45,850 nucleotides of DNA, taken from Actinokineospora inagensis DSM 44258 (GTDB taxonomy: Bacteria > Actinomycetota > Actinomycetes > Mycobacteriales > Pseudonocardiaceae). Under the pieces are notes generated by a model. That model saw only the letters and a program-made list of their open reading frames with translations, made no database searches and had not been told where the DNA came from. Shown here piece by piece: positions 9,745 through 17,254 of the stretch. A program made the translations under genes and the position numbers. Every line of letters begins with the position of its first letter. The stretch's first letter is position 1. The stretch covers positions 156,936 to 202,785 of the forward strand of contig NZ_AXWW01000007.1 of assembly GCF_000482865.1 (NCBI RefSeq), written 5' to 3'.

Positions 9745-9898
9745 ATGCCGCCGACAGCGGTGACCGGAAGCACACTGATTCGATTCAGATGCCCGGATCG
9801 AGACACAATTACATAACGGAAGTAACAGAGTGGCGCCACGCTCACCCGTCACCGGGCCGCCCGGTAGACCTGTTCAGCGTCACCCGGTGGACGTAAAG

Positions 9899-9941
9899 AA
9901 CCCGCCGGGTAATCACACTAGGTGACCAGTGCCGGCGGGTT
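9899..9941 (-). terminator. Terminator after the Spo0M-like gene
   Basis: 10-bp perfect stem AACCCGCCGG / CCGGCGGGTT with a 23-nt loop, 21 nt downstream of the stop at 9962-9964. It also separates this gene from the sugar operon promoter region. Confidence 0.6.
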
Positions 9942-9961
9942 CGGCGCAGCGGACGCCGCGA

Positions 9962-10741
9962 TCAGTCGAAGATCCCCCGCGCCGCCGCGACCTGGCGCAA
10001 CCAGCCCTCCAGTTGGCGCTCCCACGGGGCGTTGACGTCGCGCACGACGAACGAGCCGAGGAACGACCGCTGCCGCCCGCCAAGACCACCGCCCTTGGCG
10101 ACGCGGACCTGCTTCACCACGTCGAGCACCACCTGGACCTCCTGCGGACCGGCCACGAACGTGACGGTGACGGTGCTCAGCGGACCACCCTGCGGCGCGT
10201 CGAAAGTGATCTCCTGGAAGAACGGCAACTGCTGGTCGACCCCGTCGATCCGCTCCTGCACCAGGTTCGCGCCGCGGAACTGGTAACCCAGCCGGGACAC
10301 GGCGTCGAGAACGCGGTGCTGCGCGGGCAGGGGCTCCACCGCCACCGCGTCCACGTCGTGCGCGTCGACCACCGACCCGGACAGGTGCAGCGTCGTCTGC
10401 AGGCCCACGGCCATGCCGGTCAGGTGCTTACCGAGGACCGAGGTGACCGGCGTCTCCCACGGCAACCGCACCTCGAACGGCACCGACACCCGCGCCCCCG
10501 CCCGGACCAGCTCACTACCCGCCAACCGCACCTCCTCCACCGGCAGGTCCTCCTGGCCGCGCGGACCGTCCACCCGCGCCAACAACGTCACCCCGAGCGC
10601 CTCAACCTGCTGGTCGACAGTGCCGCCGAGCAGGTGCACCACCCCGCGCAACACCCCACCGGGACGCACAGCCCCCGCGTTGAGCTGGGCGTCGACCTTC
10701 GCGCCGCCGGCACCGAACCCGGCCAGGACCTTCTGGAACAT
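9962..10741 (-). CDS. Spo0M-like sporulation-control family protein
   Basis: 259 residues from the ATG at 10739-10741. The N-terminus MFQKVLAGFGAGGAKVDAQL and the following GAVRPGGVLRGVVHLLGG are characteristic of the SpoOM (arrestin-like) family. The fold is two beta-sandwich halves; PFEVRLPWETPVTSVLG marks the second strand set. In Bacillus the homologue influences sporulation phosphorelay; in actinobacteria its role is unclear, possibly cytoskeletal or envelope-related. It diverges from the DUF3039 gene with only 48 nt between starts, so the two promoters overlap. Confidence 0.88.
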   Translation of the reverse strand: MFQKVLAGFGAGGAKVDAQLNAGAVRPGGVLRGVVHLLGGTVDQQVEALGVTLLARVDGPRGQEDLPVEEVRLAGSELVRAGARVSVPFEVRLPWETPVTSVLGKHLTGMAVGLQTTLHLSGSVVDAHDVDAVAVEPLPAQHRVLDAVSRLGYQFRGANLVQERIDGVDQQLPFFQEITFDAPQGGPLSTVTVTFVAGPQEVQVVLDVVKQVRVAKGGGLGGRQRSFLGSFVVRDVNAPWERQLEGWLRQVAAARGIFD

Positions 10742-10789
10742 GGCCGCATCCTGCCAGGTGGGCTTCCCCGGCGGTGCAACAATGGAGAT

Positions 10790-11032
10790 GTGAGCGCACC
10801 CACCCAGACCCTGCCGGACGTCGACACCCGCCCCGAGGGCACCGACACGACGGACGACGACACGCCCAAGATGTTCCACTACGTGCAGAAGGACAAGATC
10901 GTCGAGAGCGCGGTGACGGGGACGATGGTCGTCGCGCTGTGCGGGGAGGTCTTCCCGGTGACGAAGTCGCCAAAACCGGGGTCACCGGTGTGTCCGGACT
11001 GCCAACGGATTTACGAGTCGATGAAGCCTTGA
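10790..11032 (+). CDS. DUF3039 family protein
   Basis: 80 residues from the GTG at 10790. The conserved core TPKMFHYVQKDKIVESAVTG is followed by VVALCGEVFPVTKSP and the CxxC knuckle SPVCPDCQRIYE. Three cysteines and a histidine could bind zinc. The ribosome site GGAG is only 2 nt from the GTG, so an unusual initiation or a start nearer the internal ATG at 10871 is possible; family length supports the GTG. Function is unknown. The protein is widely conserved in actinobacteria. Confidence 0.88.
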   Translation: MSAPTQTLPDVDTRPEGTDTTDDDTPKMFHYVQKDKIVESAVTGTMVVALCGEVFPVTKSPKPGSPVCPDCQRIYESMKP

Positions 11033-11221
11033 TGGTGTGGGGCTTGTAGACCTTGCCGCGGTGATCTTGCCGCGGTGCTGCTGCTGGTGGTCTTTGCTTT
11101 GGTGATGTTGCTTCGCTGCCGCTGATGGTCTTGTTGCGGGTGGCGTTGCCTTGCTGCTGGTGATCTTGCTGTGGGGTGTGCTGCGGTGATCTTGGTGTGG
11201 GGGTTTGTCGGTGGTGTTGGT

Positions 11222-11450
11222 TAGGCTGTGTATTCAGGGGCTCAAGTTTGGGTTGATCATGGTTCTTGGTCGATGGGACGATCTTGTCGGTGGGCTTGGG
11301 TAGGCTGTGTATTTGGGGGCTTCGGAGCGGGTTGATCTTGTTTGTGGGCGGCGGGCGGATCTTGTCGGTGGGTCCGTTTAGGCTGTGTATTCGGGGGCTT
11401 TACTGGCGGTTGATCTTGGTGTGAGGGGCACTGGGCCTCGGCTTCGCCTC
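11222..11450. repeat. Three direct repeats with 78-79-bp period
   Basis: Units start at 11222, 11301 and 11379 with TAGGCTGTGTATT(C/T).GGGGCT, then GGTTGATC(T/A)TG and, in the first two units, GATCTTGTCGGTGGG. The third unit runs into the REP-like region. The differing spacing (79 and 78) would change the reading frame, so coding is unlikely. Confidence 0.75.
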
Positions 11451-11471
11451 GGGTTTCGGCCTGGTCGCCTT

Positions 11472-11715
11472 CGGCGACGCCGGCCTCGGGCGCCAGATTT
11501 TGCGGGCTGTGCCCGCTGGGGTGAAGTTGTTTTGTTTGGGGCCCCTAGCGGCAGCCTGGGTAAGGCTAAAAGGCGGGGCCACTGGAAAGACGTGGCCTTA
11601 CCCGCCTGCCGGCTTAGGCCACCGCTCCCCCCAAACAAAACAACTTCACCCCAGCGGGCGGTTGGCATCGGCGGGTTTCGAGGCGCGCGGGGTGGGTTGG
11701 CGGCCTTCGTCGATG
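11472..11715 (+). repeat. Composite repeat copy A (244 bp), inverted copy at 45607-45850
   Basis: Base-by-base comparison with the reverse complement of 45607-45850 shows 3 mismatches by eye (A-for-C changes in the hairpin core near 11590 and 11600, and one T/C near 11692). Homology reaches the window edge in copy B, so the full repeat may be longer. It contains the 147-bp element with 30-bp terminal inverted repeats. Confidence 0.92.
11512..11658. repeat. 147-bp element with perfect 30-bp terminal inverted repeats (MITE-like or long hairpin), copy A
   Basis: The left arm 11512-11541 begins CCCGCTGGGGTGAAG and ends GTTTGGGG. The right arm 11629-11658 is its exact reverse complement. The 87-bp centre contains a second imperfect inverted repeat (GGCGGG-GCCAC / GTGGC-CTTA-CCCGCC). 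No transposase is encoded. Direct target duplications are not evident, because sequence outside the arms is also conserved between copies. Confidence 0.85.
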
Positions 11716-12015
11716 TGGGGTGGGGCGGGGGTTTGAGGCGCGCGTGCAGGGTGGCGTTTCGTCGATGGGGCGGGGGTTTGAGGCGCGCGTGCAGGGTGGC
11801 GTTTCGTCGATGGGGCGGGGGTTTGAGGTGCGCGGCGCGGGGGCGGCGTTTCGTCGATGGGGATTTGAGGCGTGCGGTGCACGGTGCGCTTTGTCGATGA
11901 GGCGGGGTTGAGGTGCGCGGTGCGGGAGTGGAGCTTTGTCGATGGGGGTTGGGGGTTGAGGCGCGCGGGTGGGGGGCGTTTTGTTGATGGGGTGGGGGTT
12001 TGGGGGTGCGTGGGT
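11707..12015. repeat. Array of about seven 42-50-bp tandem repeats
   Basis: Each unit has two conserved blocks, TTTCGTCGATGGGG and GGTTTGAGGCGCGCG, joined by variable G-rich linkers. Units 2 and 3 are nearly identical, later units diverge, and unit length varies. The same family occurs inverted at 45397-45655. Variable linkers of 5-20 nt and varying unit length exclude a CRISPR array. Confidence 0.8.
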
Positions 12016-12050
12016 GGTTGTGTTGCGGTGCTCGTTGCTGTGCGCGCGAT

Positions 12051-12081
12051 GGCGGAGCTTCGCGGTGGGGCGAGCTCCGCC
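12051..12081 (-). terminator. Hairpin downstream of galE
   Basis: GGCGGAGCT / AGCTCCGCC, a 9-bp perfect stem with a 13-nt loop, 65 nt beyond the galE stop. Likely end of the ideR-galK-galE transcript. Confidence 0.5.
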
Positions 12082-12145
12082 ACGGCGCGTGTTGTTGTTG
12101 CCTGGGCTGGGGGTTGCAGCCCTGGTGACGTGTCCTAAGTGGACG

Positions 12146-13114
12146 CTAGTGGTGGGTGTGGTTGCGGGATTGGGTGAAGGTCCAGGCGTCGGTGATGATG
12201 GTGTGGAGGGTGGTGTGGGTGGGGGTCCAGCCTAGGGCGGTGGTGGCGGAGTGGGGGGAGGCGACGAGGGTGGCGGGGTCGCCGGGGCGGCGGGGGGCGA
12301 AGGTGGCGGGGATGGGGTGGGCGGTGACCTCTCGGCAGGCTTGGACGACCTCCAGGTTGGAGAAGCCGGTGCCGGTGCCGAGGTTGTAGATCTGGTGCTC
12401 GCCGGGGCGGGCGTGGGTGAGGGCGAGGAGGTGGGCCTCGGCCAGGTCCAGGACGTGGATGTAGTCGCGGACGCAGGTGCCGTCGGGGGTGGGGTAGTCG
12501 TTGCCGTAGAGGGAGATCTCGGCGCGGGTACCGAGGGCGACCTGCAGGACGATGGGGATCAGGTGGGTTTCGGTGGTGTGGCGTTCACCGAAACGGCCGT
12601 AGGCGCCCGCGACGTTGAAGTAGCGGAGGCTGACCGCGGCCAAGCCGTGTGCGGCGGCGTAGGAGGTGATGGCGTGGTCGATGGCGAGCTTGGTGGCGCC
12701 GTAGGTGTTGGTGGGGCGCGTCGGAGCTGTCTCGACGATGGGGATCTGGTCGGGTTCGCCGTAGGTGGCGGCGGTGGAGGAGAACACCAGGCGGGGGGTG
12801 CCCGCGTCGCGCATGGCGTCCAGCAACCGCACCGAGGTGAGGACGTTGCCCGCCCAGTACTTGGCCGGGTCCACCATGGACTCGCCGACCAGGGACTTGG
12901 CGGCGAAGTGCAGGACGCCGTCGAAACCCTCGGGGAGCAGGGTGGGGGCGGCGTCGGCGATGTCGGCCTCGACGAAGCGGGCGCCGTCGGGTACCGCGTC
13001 CGCGTGGCCGGTGGACAGGTCGTCGACCACCACGACCTCGTGGCCCGACTCGACCAGCCGGGCAGCGCACACACTGCCCACGTATCCCGCGCCGCCGGTG
13101 ACGAGCAGCTTCAC
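12146..13114 (-). CDS. galE: UDP-glucose 4-epimerase
   Basis: 322 residues. It interconverts UDP-glucose and UDP-galactose using bound NAD (Leloir pathway; also supplies UDP-galactose for cell-wall galactan and glycoconjugates). The Rossmann loop TGGAGYVGS is at residues 6-14, the catalytic YGATK lies near 140-144, and SSTAATYGE carries the Ser/Thr of the triad. The GTG at 13112-13114 is preceded by GGAGGAGGA on the coding strand, a strong ribosome site. It is the third gene after ideR and galK, with an 87-nt gap from galK. Confidence 0.95.
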   Translation of the reverse strand: MKLLVTGGAGYVGSVCAARLVESGHEVVVVDDLSTGHADAVPDGARFVEADIADAAPTLLPEGFDGVLHFAAKSLVGESMVDPAKYWAGNVLTSVRLLDAMRDAGTPRLVFSSTAATYGEPDQIPIVETAPTRPTNTYGATKLAIDHAITSYAAAHGLAAVSLRYFNVAGAYGRFGERHTTETHLIPIVLQVALGTRAEISLYGNDYPTPDGTCVRDYIHVLDLAEAHLLALTHARPGEHQIYNLGTGTGFSNLEVVQACREVTAHPIPATFAPRRPGDPATLVASPHSATTALGWTPTHTTLHTIITDAWTFTQSRNHTHH

Positions 13115-13201
13115 CGTGGTCCTCCTCCTGCATCGATGGAATGGTGCCGACCGGACCGCGAAAGCCCGGCCGTGCTGTCCGCGGATAGTGTCAGGACCTT
13201 C

Positions 13202-14338
13202 TCACCGGTCCCGGCCCGCACCCGCCGAGGGGGTCGCGGTGAACAACCGCGGCGTCGTCAGCGAACGCTCGGCGAACGCGGCGAGGACAGCGGCCCGCAC
13301 CGCCTCCGCCGCGGCGACGGGGACCAAGGCGATGGCGGAACCGCCGAAACCGCCGCCGGTCATCCGGGCGCCCAGCGCGCCCGCCGATTCCGCCGCGGCG
13401 ACCGCCACGTCCAACTCCAGGCAGGACACCCGGTAGTCGTCGCGGAGGCTGGCGTGCGAGGCGGACAGGAACGGGCCGATGTCACCGCCAGCGCGCAGCG
13501 CGGACACGGTTGCCAGCACCCGCGCGTTCTCGGTCAGCACGTGCCGGACCAGTGGCCGCAGCGGGGCGGGGAGCGATCCCACCGCACCGTCGCCCTGGTC
13601 ATCCGGGATTTCCCGCAGCGACGGCAACCCCAGCAGCCGCGCCGCCTCCTCGCAGCCGCGGCGGCGGTCGCCGTAGGCCGAGTCGGCCAGGGCGTGCCGC
13701 ACCCGGGTGTCGATCACCAACACGCCGCTGTCGAACGGGATCTGCTCGGCCGCGCCGGAGCGGACGTCGAGGAACAGGGCGTGCCCGGCGACGCAGCGCA
13801 GCGACGCGGTCTGGTCGAGCAGCCCGGTGGGGGCTCCCGCGAAGTCGTTCTCGGACCGCTGCACCCACCGGGCGACCCGGTCGAGATCGGGCGCGGCGCC
13901 CGCCAACCCCAGCAGCGCCAAGGCCACCGCGCACTGCAGTGCGTGCGACGACGACAGCCCGGCCCCGGTCGGTACGTCGCCAACGACCACCAGGTCGGCG
14001 CCGGTCGCGAACCCCTCGTCGCGCAGCACCCAGGCCACCCCGCACACGTACGCCGCCCAGCCGGTGACCCGGCCGGGGGCGAGTTCGGCGATCGGGACGG
14101 GCGCGCTGCGCTGGGGTGACCCGTCGTCACCGATGGTCACGGCGGCGATCCGGCCGTCGGCGCGCGGCGCGGCGGCCACCGCGATCCGGTGCGGCAGCGC
14201 GAAGGGCAGCACCAGGCCGTTGTTGTAGTCGGTGTGCTCGCCGATCAGGTTCACCCGCCCAGGCGCCGACCACACCCCGACCGGGGGACGTCCGTGCAGT
14301 TGCCGGAACCGCTCGTCGGCCCGGTCGGCCTGGCTCAC
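13202..14338 (-). CDS. galK: Galactokinase
   Basis: 378 residues. It phosphorylates galactose at C1 with ATP. GHMP-kinase motifs are all visible: [15 protein letters not shown] (residues about 27-41), the ATP loop [15 protein letters not shown] (about 120-134) and [13 protein letters not shown] near 326-338. The GTG start at 14336-14338 overlaps the ideR stop by three bases (GTGA arrangement), implying translational coupling. No galT is seen in the window. Confidence 0.95.
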   Translation of the reverse strand: MSQADRADERFRQLHGRPPVGVWSAPGRVNLIGEHTDYNNGLVLPFALPHRIAVAAAPRADGRIAAVTIGDDGSPQRSAPVPIAELAPGRVTGWAAYVCGVAWVLRDEGFATGADLVVVGDVPTGAGLSSSHALQCAVALALLGLAGAAPDLDRVARWVQRSENDFAGAPTGLLDQTASLRCVAGHALFLDVRSGAAEQIPFDSGVLVIDTRVRHALADSAYGDRRRGCEEAARLLGLPSLREIPDDQGDGAVGSLPAPLRPLVRHVLTENARVLATVSALRAGGDIGPFLSASHASLRDDYRVSCLELDVAVAAAESAGALGARMTGGGFGGSAIALVPVAAAEAVRAAVLAAFAERSLTTPRLFTATPSAGAGRDR

Positions 14339-15030
14339 AGCAGGCGGGCCAGCACCGCGTGCAGCATGGTCGGGTTCAGTTCGGCGGTGTTGCCCGCGCC
14401 GGTGATCGGGATGCCCGCGCCGTCCGCGGTGGACGAACCGATCTCGATCACGGCGCCCGGCAGCACGCCGACCGCCTTCAGCTCGGCCATCAGCTCCGGG
14501 TCCATCTGGATGTGCTCGGCGATCCGGCGCACCTCGACCCGGCCGCCGCCGCGCCGGGCCACCTCGTCCACCCGGACCAGTCCGGCCTCGATCGCGGGCG
14601 CCTGCTCACCGGCGCCCAACTCGTCCAGACCGGGGATGGGGTTGCCGTAGGGGGACGTGGTGGGGTGGCCGAGCAGCTTGACCAGCTTGCGCTCCACGGC
14701 CTCGCTCATCACGTGCTCCCAGCGGCAGGCCTCGCTGTGCACGTGCTCCCACTCCAGGCCGATCACGTCGACCAGCAGCCGCTCGGCCAGCCGGTGCTTG
14801 CGCATGACCGCGACCGCCAGCGCGCGGCCGTGGTCGGTGAGCTCGAGGTGCCGGTCGCCCGCGACCACGACCAGCCCGTCCCGCTCCATGCGGCCCACCG
14901 TCTGGCTCACCGTCGGGCCCGACTGGCCCAGCCGTTCGGCGATCCGGGCGCGCAGGGGGACGACACCCTCCTCCTCGAGTTCGTAGATGGTGCGGAGGTA
15001 CATCTCGGTGGTGTCGATGAGATCGTTCAC
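14335..15030 (-). CDS. ideR: Iron-dependent repressor, DtxR/IdeR family
   Basis: 231 residues from the GTG at 15028-15030. Three domains are present: an N-terminal winged helix ([24 protein letters not shown]), a metal-binding and dimerisation domain, and a C-terminal SH3-like domain. The metal site is intact: Met10 and the cluster [12 protein letters not shown] match DtxR Met10, His98, Cys102, Glu105 and His106. It represses iron-uptake genes when loaded with Fe2+ (family knowledge). Its stop overlaps the galK start, so an iron sensor is the first gene of an operon with galactose genes. It diverges from the sulfurtransferase gene with 101 nt between. Confidence 0.93.
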   Translation of the reverse strand: MNDLIDTTEMYLRTIYELEEEGVVPLRARIAERLGQSGPTVSQTVGRMERDGLVVVAGDRHLELTDHGRALAVAVMRKHRLAERLLVDVIGLEWEHVHSEACRWEHVMSEAVERKLVKLLGHPTTSPYGNPIPGLDELGAGEQAPAIEAGLVRVDEVARRGGGRVEVRRIAEHIQMDPELMAELKAVGVLPGAVIEIGSSTADGAGIPITGAGNTAELNPTMLHAVLARLL

Positions 15031-15131
15031 GCCGGTTCCCCTTCGTCAGTTCCATGTTAGTCGTTCGCCCCGACAGAGCAGCGGGGTAGTAGCGGGCGGT
15101 GACCAAAGACCCGGGCCGGCAGGATGGACCG

Positions 15132-15992
15132 GTGAACGCGTTCCCCTCCGCTCTGGTATCGCCCGCCGACCTCGTGTCGCTTCTCGACAGTGCGCGGCAG
15201 CCGGTGCTGCTGGACGTCCGGTGGCGGCTGGGTGGCCCGCCCGGCCACGACGAGTACTCGGCCGGTCACCTGCCCGGGGCGGTTTTCCTCGACCTGGACC
15301 GGGATCTGGCCGCCGCGCCGGGCGCGGGCGGCAGGCACCCGTTGCCGGACCCGGCCGATCTGGAGCGGGTGTTGCGCGCGGCCGGGGTGCGCGCGGATCT
15401 GCCCGTTGTGGTCTACGACGGGGACAACGGCTCGGTCGCGGCGCGGGCGTGGTGGTTGCTGCGCTGGGCGGGACACGGTGAGGTCGCCGTGCTGGACGGC
15501 GGTTACGCGGGGTGGGTCGCGGGTGGCGGCGCGACCGGCACGGCGGAACCGTCGCCCGAACCGGGTGATTTCCAGGTTCGCCCGGGTGGGATGCCGGTGA
15601 TCGACGCCGACGAGGCGGCCGAGTTGGCCGAGGACGGCGTGCTGCTGGACGCGCGCGCCGCCGAGCGGTTCCGCGGGGACGTCGAGCCGGTCGACCCGCG
15701 CGCGGGGCACATCCCGGGCGCGGTGAACGCGCCGTTCTCCGGCCACACCGGTCCGGACGGGGGGTGGTTGGCGCCCGCGGCGTTGGCGGATCGTTTTGCC
15801 GGACTTGGTGTCGATGCCGGGTCCGGGCCGGTCGGCGCCTACTGCGGCTCCGGGGTGACGGCGGCGTCGGTGGTGTTGGCCTTGGAGGTCGCCGGGGTCA
15901 CCTCCGCGCAGCGACCGGCCGCTCTTTACGCCGGATCGTGGTCGCAGTGGAGCCAGGACCCGGCGCGGCCGGTGGCCACGGGTGACCACTGA
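15132..15992 (+). CDS. Sulfurtransferase (two-domain rhodanese, SseA-like)
   Basis: 286 residues from the GTG at 15132, which has AGGA at 15121-15124; a start at 15099 would add 11 residues. Two rhodanese domains are present: the first is inactive (its loop VVYDGDNGSVAARAWW has Asp where Cys would be), the second carries the catalytic loop YCGSGVTA with the active cysteine. The CGSGVTA form is typical of thiosulfate and 3-mercaptopyruvate sulfurtransferases of about 280 residues. A cytoplasmic role in sulfane-sulfur transfer or cyanide detoxification is likely. Confidence 0.92.
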   Translation: MNAFPSALVSPADLVSLLDSARQPVLLDVRWRLGGPPGHDEYSAGHLPGAVFLDLDRDLAAAPGAGGRHPLPDPADLERVLRAAGVRADLPVVVYDGDNGSVAARAWWLLRWAGHGEVAVLDGGYAGWVAGGGATGTAEPSPEPGDFQVRPGGMPVIDADEAAELAEDGVLLDARAAERFRGDVEPVDPRAGHIPGAVNAPFSGHTGPDGGWLAPAALADRFAGLGVDAGSGPVGAYCGSGVTAASVVLALEVAGVTSAQRPAALYAGSWSQWSQDPARPVATGDH

Positions 15993-16053
15993 CTCGCTTT
16001 CCGCCACCTTCGGGTTACCGGCGGGGGTGGTGTCGGGCCACTAGGGTTTTGGC

Positions 16054-17253
16054 ATGCGAGCGGATGCGGCTGTGGTGTGGGATCCCGCCTTGCTCGGCTA
16101 CGACATGGGCGGCGACCACCCGTTCAACCCGATCCGGCTCCAGTTGACGATGCGGTTGTCCCAGGCGCTGGGCGTGCTCGACGGCGTCGAGTTCGTGGTG
16201 CCCGAGGCGGCCGACGACGTCGAGCTCGGGCGGGTGCACCGGCCGGACTACGTGGCCGCGGTGCGTGAGGCGCCGATGGCGTCTTGGGACGTCGGGCACG
16301 GGCTCGGCACCGCGGACAACCCGGTGTTCGACAGGATGCACGCCGCGTCGGCCCTGGTGGTGGGTGGTTCGCTGGCCGCGGCGCGGCGGATTGTGGACGG
16401 CGCGGACCGGGCGGTCAACCTGGCCGGTGGTCTGCACCACGCGATGCCGGACCGGGCCGCCGGGTTCTGCGTCTACAACGATTGTGCCGTGGCGATCTCG
16501 TGGTTGTTGGACAACGGGGTAGACCGCGTCGCTTACCTCGATGTGGACGTGCACCACGGTGACGGCGTGCAGACGGTGTTCTACAACGACCCGCGCGTGC
16601 TGACCATCTCCTTGCACCAACACCCGGCCACGCTCTGGCCGGGCACGGGTTCGGTCACCGAGCTCGGTGGGCCTAACGCTCAAGGTAGCGCCGTCAACAT
16701 CCCGTTCCTGCCGGGGACACGTGATGCCGCGTGGTTGCGGGCGTTCCACGCGACGGTGCCGTCGCTGTTGGAGGTCTTCAAACCGCAGGTGCTGGTGACC
16801 CAGTGCGGAGTGGACACGCACGTGGAGGACCCGCTCGCGGACCTGGCGTTGTCGGTCGACGGTCATCGGGAGATCTACCGGACCATGCGGGACTTGGCGC
16901 AAACGTATGCGGGTGGTAAGTGGCTCGTCACCGGCGGCGGCGGTTACGAACTGCTGAGGGTTGTTCCCCGCTCGTGGACGCACCTGTTGGCCACGGTGCT
17001 CGATCGCGACCTGCCGGTGGACACGGCTGTCCCGGTCGAGTGGGCCACGGCGGTTCGCCAGGTCGCGCCGAACGTCGTCCTACCGTCCACGATGGGCGAC
17101 GGTGGCAGTAACGGCAGCGATGGCAGCAGCGGCACTGTGGCGTTCGAGCGGTGGGGCGGCGGGCGGGACGAGCCCGTCGACAACGTGATCCGGGACGTGC
17201 GGGGCGCGGTCTTCCCCCTGCACGGCTTGGACCCGGATGATCCCAGGGACTGA
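16054..17253 (+). CDS. acuC: AcuC-like deacetylase (histone deacetylase superfamily)
   Basis: 399 residues. It removes acetyl groups from protein lysines or small acetylated amines with a Zn2+ ion. Family motifs are present: GGLHHAMPDRAAGFCVYND with the tandem active-site histidines, DVDVHHGDGVQ (about 163-173) with metal-binding Asp and His, and VTGGGGY near 300. The C-terminus adds a Gly/Ser-rich stretch (about 348-362). AcuC of Bacillus deacetylates acetyl-CoA synthetase. Its stop ends one base before the next gene, a GNAT/acyl-CoA-ligase-like acetyltransferase, so enzyme and antagonist are probably made from one mRNA. Confidence 0.93.
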   Translation: MRADAAVVWDPALLGYDMGGDHPFNPIRLQLTMRLSQALGVLDGVEFVVPEAADDVELGRVHRPDYVAAVREAPMASWDVGHGLGTADNPVFDRMHAASALVVGGSLAAARRIVDGADRAVNLAGGLHHAMPDRAAGFCVYNDCAVAISWLLDNGVDRVAYLDVDVHHGDGVQTVFYNDPRVLTISLHQHPATLWPGTGSVTELGGPNAQGSAVNIPFLPGTRDAAWLRAFHATVPSLLEVFKPQVLVTQCGVDTHVEDPLADLALSVDGHREIYRTMRDLAQTYAGGKWLVTGGGGYELLRVVPRSWTHLLATVLDRDLPVDTAVPVEWATAVRQVAPNVVLPSTMGDGGSNGSDGSSGTVAFERWGGGRDEPVDNVIRDVRGAVFPLHGLDPDDPRD

Positions 17254-17254
17254 C

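Larger units (their letters stand above)
11033..12145. other. 1.1-kb non-coding repeat island between convergent DUF3039 and galE genes
   Basis: No supported gene. From left to right it holds T/G-rich DNA with scattered GGTGATCTTG copies (11040-11215), three 78-79-bp repeats (11222-about 11450), a REP-like stretch of short GC palindromes (for example GTCGCC-TTC-GGCGAC near 11465-11479), the 244-bp composite repeat, an array of about 45-bp tandem repeats, and a hairpin before galE. Open frames here are frame-shifted copies of the same repeats. Confidence 0.8.

Noticed and set aside
11385-11900. Plus-strand frame of 171 residues through the repeat island
   Set aside because: It merely translates the inverted and tandem repeats. 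The repeats recur in different frames and orientations, so a protein is not supported.
11707-12015. CRISPR-like array
   Set aside because: Unit length varies (42-50 bp), the conserved blocks are degenerate, the linkers are short and G-rich rather than unique spacers, and no cas genes are present.
12251-14119. 622-residue open frame on the plus strand
   Set aside because: Gly/Val-rich shadow exactly antisense to galE and galK, which have clear motifs.
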